Shown: piece after piece, positions 55,699 through 64,000 of the stretch
How the letters are laid out: the number at the start of each line of letters is the position of its first letter
Numbering within the stretch: the stretch's first letter is position 1
Made by a program: the position numbers and the translations under genes
Notes under the pieces: generated by a model
What the model was told of the DNA's origin: nothing
What the model saw: the letters and a program-made list of their open reading frames with translations, nothing else
The model's database searches: none
NCBI RefSeq assembly: GCF_002261225.1
Contig: NZ_NEVM01000001.1
Location: forward strand, 1,116,001 to 1,180,000
Reading direction: 5' to 3'
Length of the DNA stretch: 64,000 bases
DNA from: Bordetella genomosp. 10
GTDB lineage: Bacteria; Pseudomonadota; Gammaproteobacteria; Burkholderiales; Burkholderiaceae_B

Positions 55699-58532
55699 AC
55701 GCCATGGCCGATACCCGTCTCCCGGCCGCCGACATCGTGCAGTGGCTGCGCGCGCGCGTGCCGGCGGGGGCCCACCTGCGCCTGGATTCGCGCGAAGTCG
55801 GCGCGGGCGACGTCTTCGTCGCCTGCCCGGGCAGCACCAGCGACGGCCGTGCCTATATAGAACAGGCCGTGCGGCAGGGCGCCGTGGCGGTGGTGTGCGA
55901 GGCGGCGGGCTACGGCAAGCCGCGCGCGCAGGCCGCCGACGCCGTGCCCGTGCTGCCGGTGGCCGGCCTGCGCGGGCAGCTCGGCCGCGTGGCCGACCTC
56001 TGGTACGGCGAACCGTCGGCGGCATTGACCGTCATCGCGGTCACCGGCACCAACGGCAAGACTTCCACGGTCCAATGGCTGGCGCGCGCGCTGTCGCAAA
56101 GCGGCCGGCCCTGCGGCGCCCTCGGCACCCTGGGCGCGACGCTGCCCGGCGGACAGGCGTTGCCGGGACAACTGACCACGCCGGACGTGCTGGCCGTGCA
56201 CCGGCAATTGGCGGCGATGCGCGATCACGGCGCAAGTTGCGTCGCCATGGAGGCGTCCTCCATCGGCATCGAGCAAGGCCGCCTGGACGGCGTGCGCATC
56301 GGCGTGGCGGCCTTCACCAACCTGACGCGCGATCACCTGGACTACCACGGTTCGATGGACGCCTACGAGGCGGCGAAGTCGCGCCTGTTCGACTGGCCCG
56401 GCCTGGCGCGCGCCGTCGTCAACGCGGACGACGCGGCCGGCCAGCGCCTGCTGGCGCGCCTGCCTGCCGGCCTGGCCTTGTCCTATGGCCTGGAGCAGGA
56501 GGCCGACATCCGCGCCAAGGACTTGAGCGCGACCGCCAACGGACAGATCTTCACCCTCGCCACCGCGCAGGGCGAAGCGCAGATCATGACCAGCCTGCTG
56601 GGCCGCCACAACGTGGAGAACCTGCTGCTGGTGGCCGGCGTCCTGACGGCGCTGGGGGGCTCGCTGGCCGACGTGGCGCGCGAACTGGCCGCCGCCACGC
56701 CCGTGCCGGGACGCATGGAGATCGTCGAGGCGCCGCCGGCGCTGGCCGCCGCCGGCCCGCTGGTGGTGGTCGATTATTCCCACACGCCCGACGCCCTGGC
56801 GCGCGCGCTCGCCGCGCTGCGCCCGGTGGCGCAGGCCCGCGGCGGCCGGCTGCTGTGCCTGTTCGGTTGCGGCGGGGATCGCGATCCCGGCAAGCGTCCG
56901 CTGATGGGCGGCATCGCCGCCGCCGACGCCGACGGCGTCTACGTGACCAGCGACAACCCGCGCGGCGAGGACCCCGAGGCCATCATCGACCAGATCCTGG
57001 CCGGCATGCCCGCGGCGCGCGCCGTGACGGTGCAGGCCGATCGCGCGCGCGCCATCATGCAGGCGGTGTGGTCGGCCGCCGCCGCCGACGTGCTGCTGCT
57101 GGCCGGCAAGGGCCATGAGACCTACCAGGAAGTCGCCGGGCAGCGCGCGCCTTTCGACGATCGCGCCTGGGGCGCGCTGGCCCTGGCCCTGCCGCAAGCC
57201 GTGGGCGTGTCCACCGATACGCGCACGCTGAGCGAGGGCCAGGTGTTCGTCGCGCTGAGCGGCGAGAATTTCGACGGCCACGATTACCTGGCGCAGGCCC
57301 GCGCGGCCGGCGCCCGCGCCGCAGTCGTGGCGCATGCCGTGGACCTGCCCGCGGACGAGGCCCCGCTGCCACAATGGGTGGTGGGCGACACGCGCGCCGC
57401 CTTGTGCCGCATCGGCGCGGCCTGGCGCGCGCGCTTCGATCTGCCGGTGGTCGGCGTGACCGGCAGCAACGGCAAGACCACCACCAAGGAAATGATTTCC
57501 GCCATCCTCGCGGAGTGGCTGGGCGAGGACCAGCGCCTGGCGACGGCGGGCAATTTCAACAACGACATCGGCGTGCCGCTGACGCTGCTGCGCCTGCGGC
57601 CGCGCCACCGCGCCGCGGTGATCGAACTGGGCATGAACCATCCCGGCGAGATCGCCGCGCTGGCGGCCATGGCGGCGCCCACGGTGGGCCTGGTCAACAA
57701 CGCCCAGCGCGAGCACCAGGAGTTCATGCACACGGTCGAGGCCGTCGCGCGCGAGAACGGCGCGGTGCTGGCGGCGCTGCCGGAAGCGGGCTATGCCGTC
57801 TATCCCGGCGACGACGCGCACACGCGCGTCTGGGACGAAATGTCGGGCACGCCGCGCGTCCTGCGTTTCGGCCTGCAGGCCGGCCTGGACGTCTATGCCG
57901 AGGCCATCGAAAGCGACGTGCTCGCCACCCGCTGCCGCCTGGTGACGCCGGCCGGCACGGCGGCGCTGACTGTCCCCGTCCCCGGTTTGCACAACCTGCG
58001 CAACGCCCTCGCGGCGGTGGCCTGCGGCCTGGCCGCGGGCGCGCCGCTGGACGCCGCCTGCCGCGCCCTGGCCGGTTTCAGCGCGGTCAAGGGCCGGATG
58101 CAGCGCCAGCAAATGGGTGACGGAACCGTGCTGGTCGACGACACCTACAATGCCAATCCGGACTCGGTCCGGGCCGCGATCGACGTGCTGGCGCAACTGC
58201 CGGCGCCGCGCGTCCTGGTGCTGGGCGATATGGGCGAAGTGGGCGCCAACGGGCCGGCGATGCACGAGGAAGTCGGCGCCTACGCACGCGAGCGGGGGAT
58301 CGACGCCCTGTTCACGCTGGGCGCCGCCGCGCGCGCGTCCGCCGCCGCCTTCGGGGCGGCCGGCAAGGCGTGCGAGACGGTCGAGGACATCGTGGCGGCG
58401 ACGCGGGCCTTGCGGCCCGCCGCGGTATTGGTAAAGGGTTCGCGCTTTATGCGCATGGAGCGGGTTGTGAAGTTGTATTCGAGTGAAGGCAGTCATGTGC
58501 CTCCGGCGCGGGAGGACAAGCATGCTGCTTGA
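55695..58532 (+). CDS. murE-murF: Bifunctional MurE-MurF ligase fusion
   Basis: One 945-residue frame carries two complete Mur ligases. Residues 1-490 are MurE: ATP motif GTNGKTS (118-124), TRDHLDYHG (211-219), and DNPR (420-423), which selects meso-diaminopimelate. Residues about 500-945 are MurF: P-loop [11 protein letters not shown] (587-597), [24 protein letters not shown] and [14 protein letters not shown]. It adds meso-DAP and then D-Ala-D-Ala to the UDP-MurNAc peptide. MurE normally ends near residue 490, so the linker is very short. The fusion is known from Bordetella and relatives. No frameshift is needed: the junction reads through in one frame. Confidence 0.96.
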   Translation: MNAMADTRLPAADIVQWLRARVPAGAHLRLDSREVGAGDVFVACPGSTSDGRAYIEQAVRQGAVAVVCEAAGYGKPRAQAADAVPVLPVAGLRGQLGRVADLWYGEPSAALTVIAVTGTNGKTSTVQWLARALSQSGRPCGALGTLGATLPGGQALPGQLTTPDVLAVHRQLAAMRDHGASCVAMEASSIGIEQGRLDGVRIGVAAFTNLTRDHLDYHGSMDAYEAAKSRLFDWPGLARAVVNADDAAGQRLLARLPAGLALSYGLEQEADIRAKDLSATANGQIFTLATAQGEAQIMTSLLGRHNVENLLLVAGVLTALGGSLADVARELAAATPVPGRMEIVEAPPALAAAGPLVVVDYSHTPDALARALAALRPVAQARGGRLLCLFGCGGDRDPGKRPLMGGIAAADADGVYVTSDNPRGEDPEAIIDQILAGMPAARAVTVQADRARAIMQAVWSAAAADVLLLAGKGHETYQEVAGQRAPFDDRAWGALALALPQAVGVSTDTRTLSEGQVFVALSGENFDGHDYLAQARAAGARAAVVAHAVDLPADEAPLPQWVVGDTRAALCRIGAAWRARFDLPVVGVTGSNGKTTTKEMISAILAEWLGEDQRLATAGNFNNDIGVPLTLLRLRPRHRAAVIELGMNHPGEIAALAAMAAPTVGLVNNAQREHQEFMHTVEAVARENGAVLAALPEAGYAVYPGDDAHTRVWDEMSGTPRVLRFGLQAGLDVYAEAIESDVLATRCRLVTPAGTAALTVPVPGLHNLRNALAAVACGLAAGAPLDAACRALAGFSAVKGRMQRQQMGDGTVLVDDTYNANPDSVRAAIDVLAQLPAPRVLVLGDMGEVGANGPAMHEEVGAYARERGIDALFTLGAAARASAAAFGAAGKACETVEDIVAATRALRPAAVLVKGSRFMRMERVVKLYSSEGSHVPPAREDKHAA

Positions 58533-59691
58533 GATTGCCCGCTGGCTGTCCGACGATATCCGCACGTTCGGCGTGTTCGAGTACATTACGCTGCGCGCTG
58601 TGTTGGCGTGCGCGACGGCGCTGCTCATCGGCCTGATGGCCGGGCCGCGCGTCATCCGCAAATTGACCGCGATGAAGATCGGCCAGGCGGTGCGCGCCTA
58701 CGGTCCGCAGACCCACCTGGTGAAGACCGGCACGCCCACCATGGGCGGCGCGCTGATCCTGATCTCCATCGGCATCAGCGTGCTGCTGTGGTGCGACTGG
58801 AGCAATCGCTTCATCTGGGTGGTGCTGCTGGTGACCTTCGGCTTCGGCGCGATAGGCTGGGTGGACGATTACCGCAAGGTCGTGCACCGCGATCCCGAAG
58901 GCATGCCGGCGCGGCAGAAATTCTTCTGGCAGGCCCTCATCGGCCTGGTGGCGGCGGTCTATCTGGCCTTCGCCGTGTCGGCGCCGGCCAATACCGAGCT
59001 CTGGCCCCTGTTCCGCGCCTGGGTGGTGAGCGGCCTGACCATGCCCCTGCCGACCCGCGCCGACCTCATCGTGCCTTTCTTCAAGACGGTGAGCTATCCC
59101 CTGGGCGTGCTGGGCTTCGTGGCGCTGACGTGGTTCGTCATCGTCGGCACCAGCAACGCGGTCAACCTGACCGACGGCCTGGACGGCCTGGCCATCATGC
59201 CCACCGTCATGGTGGGCAGCGCGCTGGGCATCTTCTCCTACGTCATCGGCCGCGCCGACTATTCCAAATACCTGCTGTTCCCCTATGTGCCGGGCGCGTC
59301 CGAGCTCATCGTGCTGTGCGCCGCCCTGGGGGGCGCGGGACTGGCCTTCCTCTGGTTCAACGCCTATCCGGCCCAGGTGTTCATGGGCGACGTCGGCGCG
59401 CTGGCGCTGGGCGGCGCGCTGGGCACGGTGGCGGTGATCGCGCGGCAGGAAATCGTGCTCTTCATCATGGGCGGCGTGTTCGTGGTGGAAACCTTGTCGG
59501 TGATGATCCAGGTCACCTGGTTCAAATACACCAAGCGCAAATACGGGGAGGGGCGGCGGATATTCCGCATGGCGCCCCTGCATCACCATTTCGAAGTCGG
59601 CGGCTGGAAGGAAACCCAGGTCGTCGTGCGGTTCTGGATCATCAGCATGATGCTGGTGCTGGTCGGCCTTTCCACTCTCAAACTGCGATGA
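58522..59691 (+). CDS. mraY: Phospho-MurNAc-pentapeptide transferase MraY
   Basis: A 389-residue enzyme with about ten membrane helices. ATG 58522 has GGGAGGA upstream and overlaps the murEF end by 11 bases. Signatures include [16 protein letters not shown], the GWVDDYRKV Asp pair, [11 protein letters not shown] and the catalytic [16 protein letters not shown], ending MAPLHHHFE. It transfers phospho-MurNAc-pentapeptide to undecaprenyl phosphate, making lipid I. The stop overlaps murD (ATGA). Confidence 0.97.
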   Translation: MLLEIARWLSDDIRTFGVFEYITLRAVLACATALLIGLMAGPRVIRKLTAMKIGQAVRAYGPQTHLVKTGTPTMGGALILISIGISVLLWCDWSNRFIWVVLLVTFGFGAIGWVDDYRKVVHRDPEGMPARQKFFWQALIGLVAAVYLAFAVSAPANTELWPLFRAWVVSGLTMPLPTRADLIVPFFKTVSYPLGVLGFVALTWFVIVGTSNAVNLTDGLDGLAIMPTVMVGSALGIFSYVIGRADYSKYLLFPYVPGASELIVLCAALGGAGLAFLWFNAYPAQVFMGDVGALALGGALGTVAVIARQEIVLFIMGGVFVVETLSVMIQVTWFKYTKRKYGEGRRIFRMAPLHHHFEVGGWKETQVVVRFWIISMMLVLVGLSTLKLR

Positions 59692-61226
59692 GCGTTCCGG
59701 ATATCTCCGCCCCCGCGCCGGCTCGCATCCTGATCCTCGGATTGGGCGAGACCGGCATCGCCGCCGCGCGCTGGTGCGCGCGCAGCGGCGCGCGGCTGCG
59801 CGTGGCCGATACCCGGGCCGAGCCGGGCGGCCTGGCCGCCTTGCGCGAGGCGCTGGCGGCGCAGGGCGGCGAGGTCGAATACCGCCTGGGCCAGGCCGGT
59901 TTCGACGCGGAGCTCCTGGACGACGTGACCCAGGTGGTGATCAGTCCCGGCCTGGCGCCGAACCAGGCGCCGGCGCGCGAACTGATCGAGGCCGCCGCCG
60001 CGCGCGGCATCGAGGTCATCGGCGAGATCGAACTGTTCGCCCGCGCGCTGGCGGCCCTGGCCGATAGCCGCGACTACCATCCCCGCGTGCTGGCCGTCAC
60101 CGGCACCAACGGCAAGACCACGGTCACGGCGCTGACGCGCCATCTGGTCGAGGCCGCCGGGCTTACCGCGCGCGCCGCCGGCAATATCAGCCCGGCCGCG
60201 CTGGCCGCGCTCATGGACGCGCTGGACCAGGACGACCTGCCGCAGGTCTGGGTGCTGGAGCTGTCCAGCTTCCAGTTGCACACCACGCATACCCTGTCGG
60301 CCGACGCCGCGGTGGTGCTGAACGTCACCCAGGACCACCTGGACTGGCACGGCGACATGCAGGCCTACGCGGCCGCCAAGGCGCGCCTGCTGGGCATGGC
60401 CCGCATCGCCGTCGTCAACCGCGACGACCCGCTCACGCTGGCCATGGTCGAGCGCGTCGAAGGCTTGAACGCGCGCACCATCGGCCGCGACGCGCCCGCC
60501 CTGGTCGGCGACCTGGGACTGGACCAGGCCAGCGGCGTGGCGTGGCTGACCGCCTGCGAACCGAGCGATTTCGATATCCCGGTCGCCGCGCCCACGCGCC
60601 GCAAGAAGGATGCGCCGCCGCCCAGCCGTCCGCAGGGGCGCTTGTCGCGCCTGATGCCGGTGGACGCGCTGCTGATCCGCGGTCTGCACAACGCAACGAA
60701 TACGCTGGCCGCCTTCGCGCTGGCGCGCGCCATCGACCTGGGCTGGGCGCCCTTGCTGCGCGCCGCCCGCGAGTACGAGGGCGAGCCGCTGCGCGTCGAA
60801 TTCGTGCGCAGCATCGGCGGCGTCGACTACATCAACGACAGCAAGGGCACCAATGTGGGCGCCACGGTGGCCGCGCTGGACGGCCTGGGCCAGCAGGTGG
60901 TGCTGATCGCCGGCGGCCTGGGCAAGGGCCAGGACTTCTCGCCGCTGGTGGCGCCGGTGGCGCGCCATGGGCGCGCGGTGGTGCTGATCGGCAAGGACGG
61001 CCCGGAAATCGGCCGCGTGCTGGAATCGACCGGCGTGGCCTGCGTGTACGCCACGGACATGCATGACGCGGTGCGCCAGGCGCATGGCCTGGCCCAGCCG
61101 GGCGACGCCGTGCTTCTGTCGCCGGCCTGCGCCAGCATGGATATGTTCCGCAGCTACGTGCATCGCGGCCAGGTCTACACCGAAGCGGTGCAGGAACTGG
61201 CCCTGGATCAAGGAGAGGTCGCATGA
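59688..61226 (+). CDS. murD: UDP-MurNAc-L-alanine:D-glutamate ligase MurD
   Basis: A 512-residue cytoplasmic ligase. N-terminal Rossmann motif [18 protein letters not shown] motif [37 protein letters not shown] and the C-terminal [15 protein letters not shown] are all present. It adds D-Glu to UDP-MurNAc-L-Ala. It is longer than E. coli MurD (438) because of an insertion between the central and C-terminal parts (near residues 297-325, [15 protein letters not shown]). ATGA overlaps couple it to mraY and ftsW. Confidence 0.96.
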   Translation: MSVPDISAPAPARILILGLGETGIAAARWCARSGARLRVADTRAEPGGLAALREALAAQGGEVEYRLGQAGFDAELLDDVTQVVISPGLAPNQAPARELIEAAAARGIEVIGEIELFARALAALADSRDYHPRVLAVTGTNGKTTVTALTRHLVEAAGLTARAAGNISPAALAALMDALDQDDLPQVWVLELSSFQLHTTHTLSADAAVVLNVTQDHLDWHGDMQAYAAAKARLLGMARIAVVNRDDPLTLAMVERVEGLNARTIGRDAPALVGDLGLDQASGVAWLTACEPSDFDIPVAAPTRRKKDAPPPSRPQGRLSRLMPVDALLIRGLHNATNTLAAFALARAIDLGWAPLLRAAREYEGEPLRVEFVRSIGGVDYINDSKGTNVGATVAALDGLGQQVVLIAGGLGKGQDFSPLVAPVARHGRAVVLIGKDGPEIGRVLESTGVACVYATDMHDAVRQAHGLAQPGDAVLLSPACASMDMFRSYVHRGQVYTEAVQELALDQGEVA

Positions 61227-62416
61227 GCCTGTTCGCCGACCTCACGGGCAGCGTCAACGCGGTGCGTCCCGGCCGCACGCGCATGCGGTCCTTCGACATG
61301 CCGCTGGTGATCGCCTCGTCGACCTTGCTGGCGCTGGGACTGCTGATGGTGTACTCGGCGTCCATCGCGCTGGCCGACGGCCCACGTTACGCCTCCTACG
61401 GCCAATACTATTTCGTGGTGCGCCACGCCGCCTTCGTCGCCACCGGCCTGGTGGCCGCCGCCATCACGCTGACCTTCCCGATCCGCCTGTGGCAGCGCCT
61501 GGCGGTGCCGCTGTTCATGGTGGCCCTGGTCCTGTTGATGGCGGTGCTGGTGCCGGGCATCGGCCGCGAGGTCAACGGCGCGCACCGCTGGATTCCCCTG
61601 GGCCCGCTGAATTTCCAGCCATCCGAGCTGATGAAGGTCGCGGCGCTGCTGTACGCCGCCGACTACACGGTGCGCAAGCAGGAGCACATGCAGAATTTCG
61701 TGCGCGGCTTCGTGCCCATGGCCTGCGCGCTGGGCGGCGTCGGCATGCTGCTGCTGCTCGAGCCCGACCTGGGCGCCTTCATGGTGATCGTGGCCATCGC
61801 CATGGGCATCCTGTTCCTGGGCGGCATCAACGGCAAGTTCTTCAGCAGCCTGCTGGGCGTGCTGGTCAGCACCTTCCTGATGCTGATCTGGCTGTCGCCC
61901 TGGCGGCGCGCGCGCCTGTTCGCGTACATGGATCCCTGGAACCAGGACAACGCCTACGGCAGCGCCTACCAGTTGTCGCACTCGTTGATCGCGCTGGGCC
62001 GCGGCGAATGGCTGGGCGTGGGCCTGGGCGCCAGCGTCGAGAAGCTGCACTACCTGCCGGAAGCGCATACCGACTTCATCATGGCCGTGATCGGCGAGGA
62101 ACTGGGTTTCGTCGGCGTCATGCTGGTGATCGTGCTGTTCGGCATCATCGTGCAGCGCGCCTTCGAAATCGGCCGCCAGGCCGTCGCCATGGAGCGCACC
62201 TTCGCCGGCATGCTGTCGCAGGGCGTGGGCATCTGGTTCGGCGTGCAGGCCTTCATCAACATGGGCGTGTGCCTGGGGCTGCTGCCCACCAAGGGCCTGA
62301 CGCTGCCGCTGGTGAGCTACGGCGGTTCCGGCGTGGTCATGAACCTGCTGGCGCTGGCCATGCTGCTGCGCGTCGACTTCGAGAATCGAACGATGATGCG
62401 GGGAGGGCGCGTATGA
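61223..62416 (+). CDS. ftsW: Septal peptidoglycan polymerase FtsW
   Basis: A 397-residue SEDS glycosyltransferase with about ten membrane helices. Conserved features are [57 protein letters not shown] (near the catalytic Asp/Glu region), [22 protein letters not shown] and [21 protein letters not shown]. It polymerises lipid II at the septum as partner of FtsI. ATGA overlaps link it to murD and murG. Confidence 0.95.
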   Translation: MSLFADLTGSVNAVRPGRTRMRSFDMPLVIASSTLLALGLLMVYSASIALADGPRYASYGQYYFVVRHAAFVATGLVAAAITLTFPIRLWQRLAVPLFMVALVLLMAVLVPGIGREVNGAHRWIPLGPLNFQPSELMKVAALLYAADYTVRKQEHMQNFVRGFVPMACALGGVGMLLLLEPDLGAFMVIVAIAMGILFLGGINGKFFSSLLGVLVSTFLMLIWLSPWRRARLFAYMDPWNQDNAYGSAYQLSHSLIALGRGEWLGVGLGASVEKLHYLPEAHTDFIMAVIGEELGFVGVMLVIVLFGIIVQRAFEIGRQAVAMERTFAGMLSQGVGIWFGVQAFINMGVCLGLLPTKGLTLPLVSYGGSGVVMNLLALAMLLRVDFENRTMMRGGRV

Positions 62417-63582
62417 GCGCGCCGGGCCGCCCCAAGCGCGAATCCTCCCTCGGGGAGGCGGTCGCGCAGCGACAGGAGGGCACACTGTTGAGCAACGTCG
62501 ACGCCACCGCATCCGTGCGCACCGCGCTGATCATGGCCGGCGGCACCGGCGGGCACATCATGCCCGGCCTGGCCGTGGCCGACGTGCTGCGCGAGCGCGG
62601 CTGGCGCGTGCTGTGGCTGGGCAATCCCGACCGCATGGAAGGCAAGCTGGTGCCGCCGCGCGGCATCGAGATGATGCCCCTGCGTTTCCAGGGTCTGCGC
62701 GGCCGCGGCGTCAAGGCCGTGCTGCAACTGCCGTTCCGCCTGGCGTCGGCGCTGCGGCTGGCCCTGCGCTACGTGTCCACGCTGCGGCCCGACGTGGTGC
62801 TGGGCATGGGCGGCTACGTGGCCTTCCCGGGTGGCGTCGCCGCCGCCCTGCGGCGCGTGCCGCTGGTCGTGCATGAACAGAACGCGGTGGCCGGCACGGC
62901 CAACCGCACGCTGGCGCGCATGGCGCGCCGGGTGCTCACCGGCTTCCCCGGCGTATTGCCGCGCGGCGAGGTCATGGGCAATCCGGTGCGCCGCGAAGTC
63001 TGCGCGCTGCCCGCGCCGGAACAGCGCTACGCCGGCCGCAACGGTCCGCTGCGGCTGCTGGTGGTGGGCGGCAGCCTGGGCGCGCTGGCCTTGAACACGG
63101 TGCTGCCGCAGGCCCTGGCCCTGCTGCCCGCCGAACGCCGGCCGGCGGTGACGCACCAGGCCGGCGAACTGCACATCGAGGCGCTGAAGCAGGCCTATGC
63201 GCAAGCCGGCGTGGACGCCGACTGCCGCGCCTTCATCGAGGACATGGCCGGCGCGCTGGCCGATGCCGACCTCGTGGTCTGCCGCGCGGGCGCGATGACG
63301 GTGGCCGAAGTGGCCGCCGCCGGCGTGGCCGCGCTGTTCGTTCCCTTGCCCCATGCCATCGACGATCACCAGACGGCCAACGCCCGCTATCTGAGCGACG
63401 CCGGCGCCGGCTGGATGCGCCGCCAGGCCGAGCTGACGCCGCAGTGGCTGGCGCAGTGGCTGGGCGAGCGCGACCGCGAAGAACTCCAGGCGGTGGCCGT
63501 GCAGGCGCGCGCGCGCGCGCTGCCGGCCGCCGCCCAGCATATCGCCGACGCCTGCGAACAGGCAGCGAGGCGCGCATCATGA
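62413..63582 (+). CDS. murG: UDP-GlcNAc:lipid I N-acetylglucosaminyltransferase MurG
   Basis: A GT28 family enzyme; 389 residues from ATG 62413, which overlaps the ftsW stop and has GGAGG upstream. The N-terminal lipid-facing motif is [19 protein letters not shown], followed by [41 protein letters not shown] and, late, the UDP-GlcNAc-binding [15 protein letters not shown] and [12 protein letters not shown]. It makes lipid II. The ~35 residues before LIMAGG are longer than usual and lack family character; TTG 62488, seven bases after AGGAGGG, would give the normal ~360-residue length and is a serious alternative start. Confidence 0.93.
   Translation: MSAPGRPKRESSLGEAVAQRQEGTLLSNVDATASVRTALIMAGGTGGHIMPGLAVADVLRERGWRVLWLGNPDRMEGKLVPPRGIEMMPLRFQGLRGRGVKAVLQLPFRLASALRLALRYVSTLRPDVVLGMGGYVAFPGGVAAALRRVPLVVHEQNAVAGTANRTLARMARRVLTGFPGVLPRGEVMGNPVRREVCALPAPEQRYAGRNGPLRLLVVGGSLGALALNTVLPQALALLPAERRPAVTHQAGELHIEALKQAYAQAGVDADCRAFIEDMAGALADADLVVCRAGAMTVAEVAAAGVAALFVPLPHAIDDHQTANARYLSDAGAGWMRRQAELTPQWLAQWLGERDREELQAVAVQARARALPAAAQHIADACEQAARRAS
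62424..62481. repeat. Possible dispersed palindromic element inside the 5' end of murG
   Basis: The stretch has the C-rich lead (GCCGCCCCAAGCGCG), a CCTCCCTCGGGGAGG palindrome and GCAGCGACAGGAGGGCAC in the order seen in intergenic elements elsewhere in the window. If murG starts at TTG 62488, this lies in the ftsW-murG spacer. Confidence 0.55.
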
Positions 63583-64000
63583 AACACCGTATCCAGCACA
63601 TCCATTTCGTCGGGGTCGGCGGCGCGGGCATGAGCGGCATCGCCGAGATCCTGCTGAACCTGGGCTACCGCATCAGCGGCTCCGACCTCAGCGACTCGGC
63701 CGTCACGCGCCGCCTGGCCGGCCTGGGCGTGGCCATCGCCATCGGCCACGCCGGCGCCAACATCGAGGGCGCCGACGCCATCGTCACCTCCACCGCCGTG
63801 GCGGGGGACAATCCCGAGGTCATCGCCGCGCGCGCCGCGCGCATTCCGGTGGTTCCGCGCGCCGTCATGCTGGCCGAGCTGATGCGCCTGAAGCGCGGCA
63901 TCGCCATCGCCGGCACCCACGGCAAGACCACGACCACCAGCCTGGTGACCAGCGTGCTGGCCGCCGGCGGCCTGGACCCGACCTTCGTGATCGGCGGCCG
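63579..64000 (+). CDS. murC: UDP-N-acetylmuramate:L-alanine ligase MurC (partial)
   Basis: The first 140 codons of murC, cut by the window edge. The N-terminal Rossmann motif [21 protein letters not shown] and the ATP motif [17 protein letters not shown] are diagnostic. MurC adds L-Ala to UDP-MurNAc, the first peptide step. ATG 63579 overlaps the murG stop by four bases. The remaining dcw genes (expected ddl, ftsQ, ftsA, ftsZ) would lie beyond the window. Confidence 0.97.
   Translation, partial: MKHRIQHIHFVGVGGAGMSGIAEILLNLGYRISGSDLSDSAVTRRLAGLGVAIAIGHAGANIEGADAIVTSTAVAGDNPEVIAARAARIPVVPRAVMLAELMRLKRGIAIAGTHGKTTTTSLVTSVLAAGGLDPTFVIGG

Overview
The window is GC-rich chromosomal DNA of a betaproteobacterium. 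The 16S rRNA sequence, the fused murE-murF gene, the proS-ybgC-tolQRA-tolB-pal-cpoB order and the abundance of TctA/TctB transporters all point to the Alcaligenaceae, most likely Bordetella or a close relative such as Achromobacter. No plasmid, prophage, insertion sequence or CRISPR array was recognised. Most of the content is core housekeeping DNA with a few accessory clusters.

Layout. 1-4.1 kb: the end of a methyltransferase gene, then a rightward trio (secreted beta-propeller, NodB-like deacetylase, membrane di-iron hydroxylase). 4.1-9.9 kb: a leftward four-gene signalling operon (giant hybrid kinase, CheR-like methyltransferase, CheB-like methylesterase, receiver-kinase) with no chemoreceptor, CheA or CheW. 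10-18.8 kb: leftward MgtC-like protein, alpha/beta hydrolase, and the Tol-Pal envelope cluster behind proS and ybgC. 18.9-23.9 kb: rightward rppH, a TctD/TctE two-component pair, then TctB/TctA. 24-30.2 kb: two hydroxyacid dehydrogenases, a gamma-glutamyltransferase-like enzyme and a second TctB/TctA pair. Neither TctAB pair has a TctC binding protein beside it.

30.2-36.1 kb: a long AT-richer intergenic stretch, a coiled-coil gene plus zapA, 6S RNA, a SIMPL protein, lgt, a small cytochrome c, 4-hydroxyphenylpyruvate dioxygenase and a divergent Lrp/AsnC regulator. 36.1-42.4 kb: one complete rRNA operon (promoters, boxA, 16S, tRNA-Ile, tRNA-Ala, 23S, 5S, two terminators). 42.5-51.4 kb: a small membrane protein, SWIB protein, M20 hydrolase, pyrC, uup, a di-haem peroxidase-like protein, and a lipoprotein phosphoesterase preceded by a Pho-box-like array. 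51.5-64 kb: RNase P RNA followed by the division and cell-wall (dcw) cluster mraZ-rsmH-ftsL-ftsI-murEF-mraY-murD-ftsW-murG-murC, running off the right edge.

The dcw genes overlap by 1-11 bases almost throughout, so they behave as one translationally coupled operon making the peptidoglycan precursor (MurE/F, MraY, MurD, MurG, MurC) and the septal polymerase (FtsW, FtsI, FtsL). The Tol-Pal cluster holds the outer membrane to that wall during division, and ZapA supports the FtsZ ring. Observations most worth following up are the receptor-less CheR/CheB signalling operon, the beta-propeller/deacetylase/hydroxylase trio, an eight-G tract inside the TctE-like kinase, a dispersed GC-rich palindromic element that appears to reach into the 5' end of murG, and the Pho-like array upstream of the phosphoesterase.
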